Below are positions 63,478 to 64,000 of a stretch of DNA of 64,000 bases, piece after piece. Numbering within the stretch: position 1 is the stretch's first letter; each line of letters starts with the position of its first letter. Location: positions 1 to 64,000 of the forward strand of contig CAWIVF010000006.1 in assembly GCA_963839535.1 (NCBI GenBank). Reading direction: 5' to 3'. The position numbers and the translations under genes are program-made. This DNA is from RHKX01 sp963839535 (GTDB lineage: Bacteria > Actinomycetota > Thermoleophilia > Solirubrobacterales > 70-9). Under the pieces are notes generated by a model that saw only the letters and a list, made by a program, of their open reading frames with translations, made no database searches and was not told the DNA's origin.

Positions 63478-64000
63478 TCACGGTCCACGCGGCGACGGCA
63501 TCAGTCCCATTCGTGCGACGCTCGGATGGCGGTCCCAGTCGAGGAAGAACTCGTCGAGCTGCGGCGGCGGCACGTCGGTGCCGGCGAGCATGGCGTGGGC
63601 CTGGCCGCGGTGGTGGATCTGGTGCTGGAAGAGGTGGGCGAGGACGGCGTCGAGCCGCTCGGGGACGAGGCCGGCGGCGCCACGGTCGGTCATCACCGTG
63701 CGGTCGAGGTCGGACGTCGCGAGGGCGTCGCAGAAGGCGATCAGCCGGGCGTCGCTCGCCGCCTGCGCCGCCCGGAGCGCCGCGGGCTCGGCGAGGTCGG
63801 GCCAGGCGTCGGGCACGACCGGCCGGCCGTCGCGTGCCTCGAGGGCGTTCAGGTAGTAGAGGTCGACGCCGAGGTTGTGGTTGAGCGTGGCCCGCAGCGA
63901 CGGGAAGAAGCTGACGCGCGGCGCCGCGAACGCCTCGGGGGTGAGCCGCTCGCAGGCGGCGAGCAGGCGGGCGTTCGCCCAGGCGTTGTTGCGGGCCATC
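63478..64000 (-). CDS. DinB/YfiT-family protein, 5' end beyond window
   Basis: At least 173 residues of a four-helix-bundle DinB-family protein (unrelated to DNA polymerase IV). Metal-ligand His residues: FFPSLRATLNHNLGVDLYYL and VLAHLFQHQIHHRGQAHAML; also the characteristic MARNNAWANARLLAACERL. In homologues several residues precede the AxYNxWAN motif, so the gene probably starts just past the right edge. Members include thiol-dependent transferases; function here unknown. Confidence 0.85.
   Translation of the reverse strand, partial: MARNNAWANARLLAACERLTPEAFAAPRVSFFPSLRATLNHNLGVDLYYLNALEARDGRPVVPDAWPDLAEPAALRAAQAASDARLIAFCDALATSDLDRTVMTDRGAAGLVPERLDAVLAHLFQHQIHHRGQAHAMLAGTDVPPPQLDEFFLDWDRHPSVARMGLMPSPRGP

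Noticed and set aside
63478..64000. Possible second DNA polymerase IV because of the DinB name
   Set aside because: The DinB/YfiT fold is an unrelated four-helix bundle with metal-binding His residues; it has no polymerase motifs.

Overview
The window is very GC-rich (well above 65% by eye, with strong G/C at third codon positions). Its gene content points to an alphaproteobacterium: phoR-phoU-phoB, kbl-tdh, a kdp operon preceded by two tiny membrane peptides, an ECF sigma factor with a cupin anti-sigma partner, Rhodobacter-phage-like tail genes and two palindromic intergenic repeats of a kind common in this class. I cannot place it to genus.

Layout. 1-2121 is a prophage tail remnant: tail assembly chaperone with a -1 slippery site, then a broken tape measure gene. 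2281-3509 is a decayed dinB. 4082-7046 holds an ECF sigma/anti-sigma pair, an FMN-binding protein and a LysR regulator. 7849-26995 is the centrepiece: a four-gene coupled operon of three HupE/UreJ-like membrane proteins and a TPR protein, a full type II secretion system (gspD, C, I, H, G / L, M, E, F, a periplasmic-binding lipoprotein, J, K, and a short gspO), and a secreted DUF4331 protein. A lower-GC cassette (AhpD-like enzyme plus XRE regulator, with a palindromic double operator) sits between gspC and gspD. 27448-31435 is a LuxR/TPR regulator with an ester cyclase, FAD oxidoreductase and cupin. 31647-34449 is an RTX protein joined tail-to-tail to a truncated tdh, followed by kbl. 34590-35570 holds transposase and serine recombinase debris. 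35677-38076 is kdpF-A with a truncated kdpB joined to a truncated TPR regulator. 39708-44480 is a YfcC-type carrier with arcABC. 45123-50849 holds NhaC, an AI-2E exporter-like protein, a K+ channel and a DUF2955/HlyD efflux pair. 51133-57078 is DUF1178, phoR-phoU-phoB and a phytase-like secreted esterase. 57229-63403 is a GNAT enzyme, two ABC permeases separated by two DNA-repair genes, a ThiY-like binding protein and an agmatinase-family enzyme. A DinB-family gene runs off the right edge.

How the genes work together. The T2SS can assemble a pseudopilus and export folded periplasmic proteins, and the DUF4331 protein lying between gspK and gspO is the obvious candidate cargo. The arc genes give arginine fermentation; the agmatinase-family gene is a second guanidino-nitrogen step. 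The pho genes and the phytase-like gene suggest phosphate scavenging.

Two cautions. About twenty otherwise well-conserved genes are broken by single-base insertions or deletions, most easily explained as residual sequencing error, so genes that need all their parts are annotated as one CDS across the shifts. Several genes end abruptly at a point where another gene's interior begins (about 32319, 38077, possibly 44480 and 34796); these are either real deletions or assembly joins.
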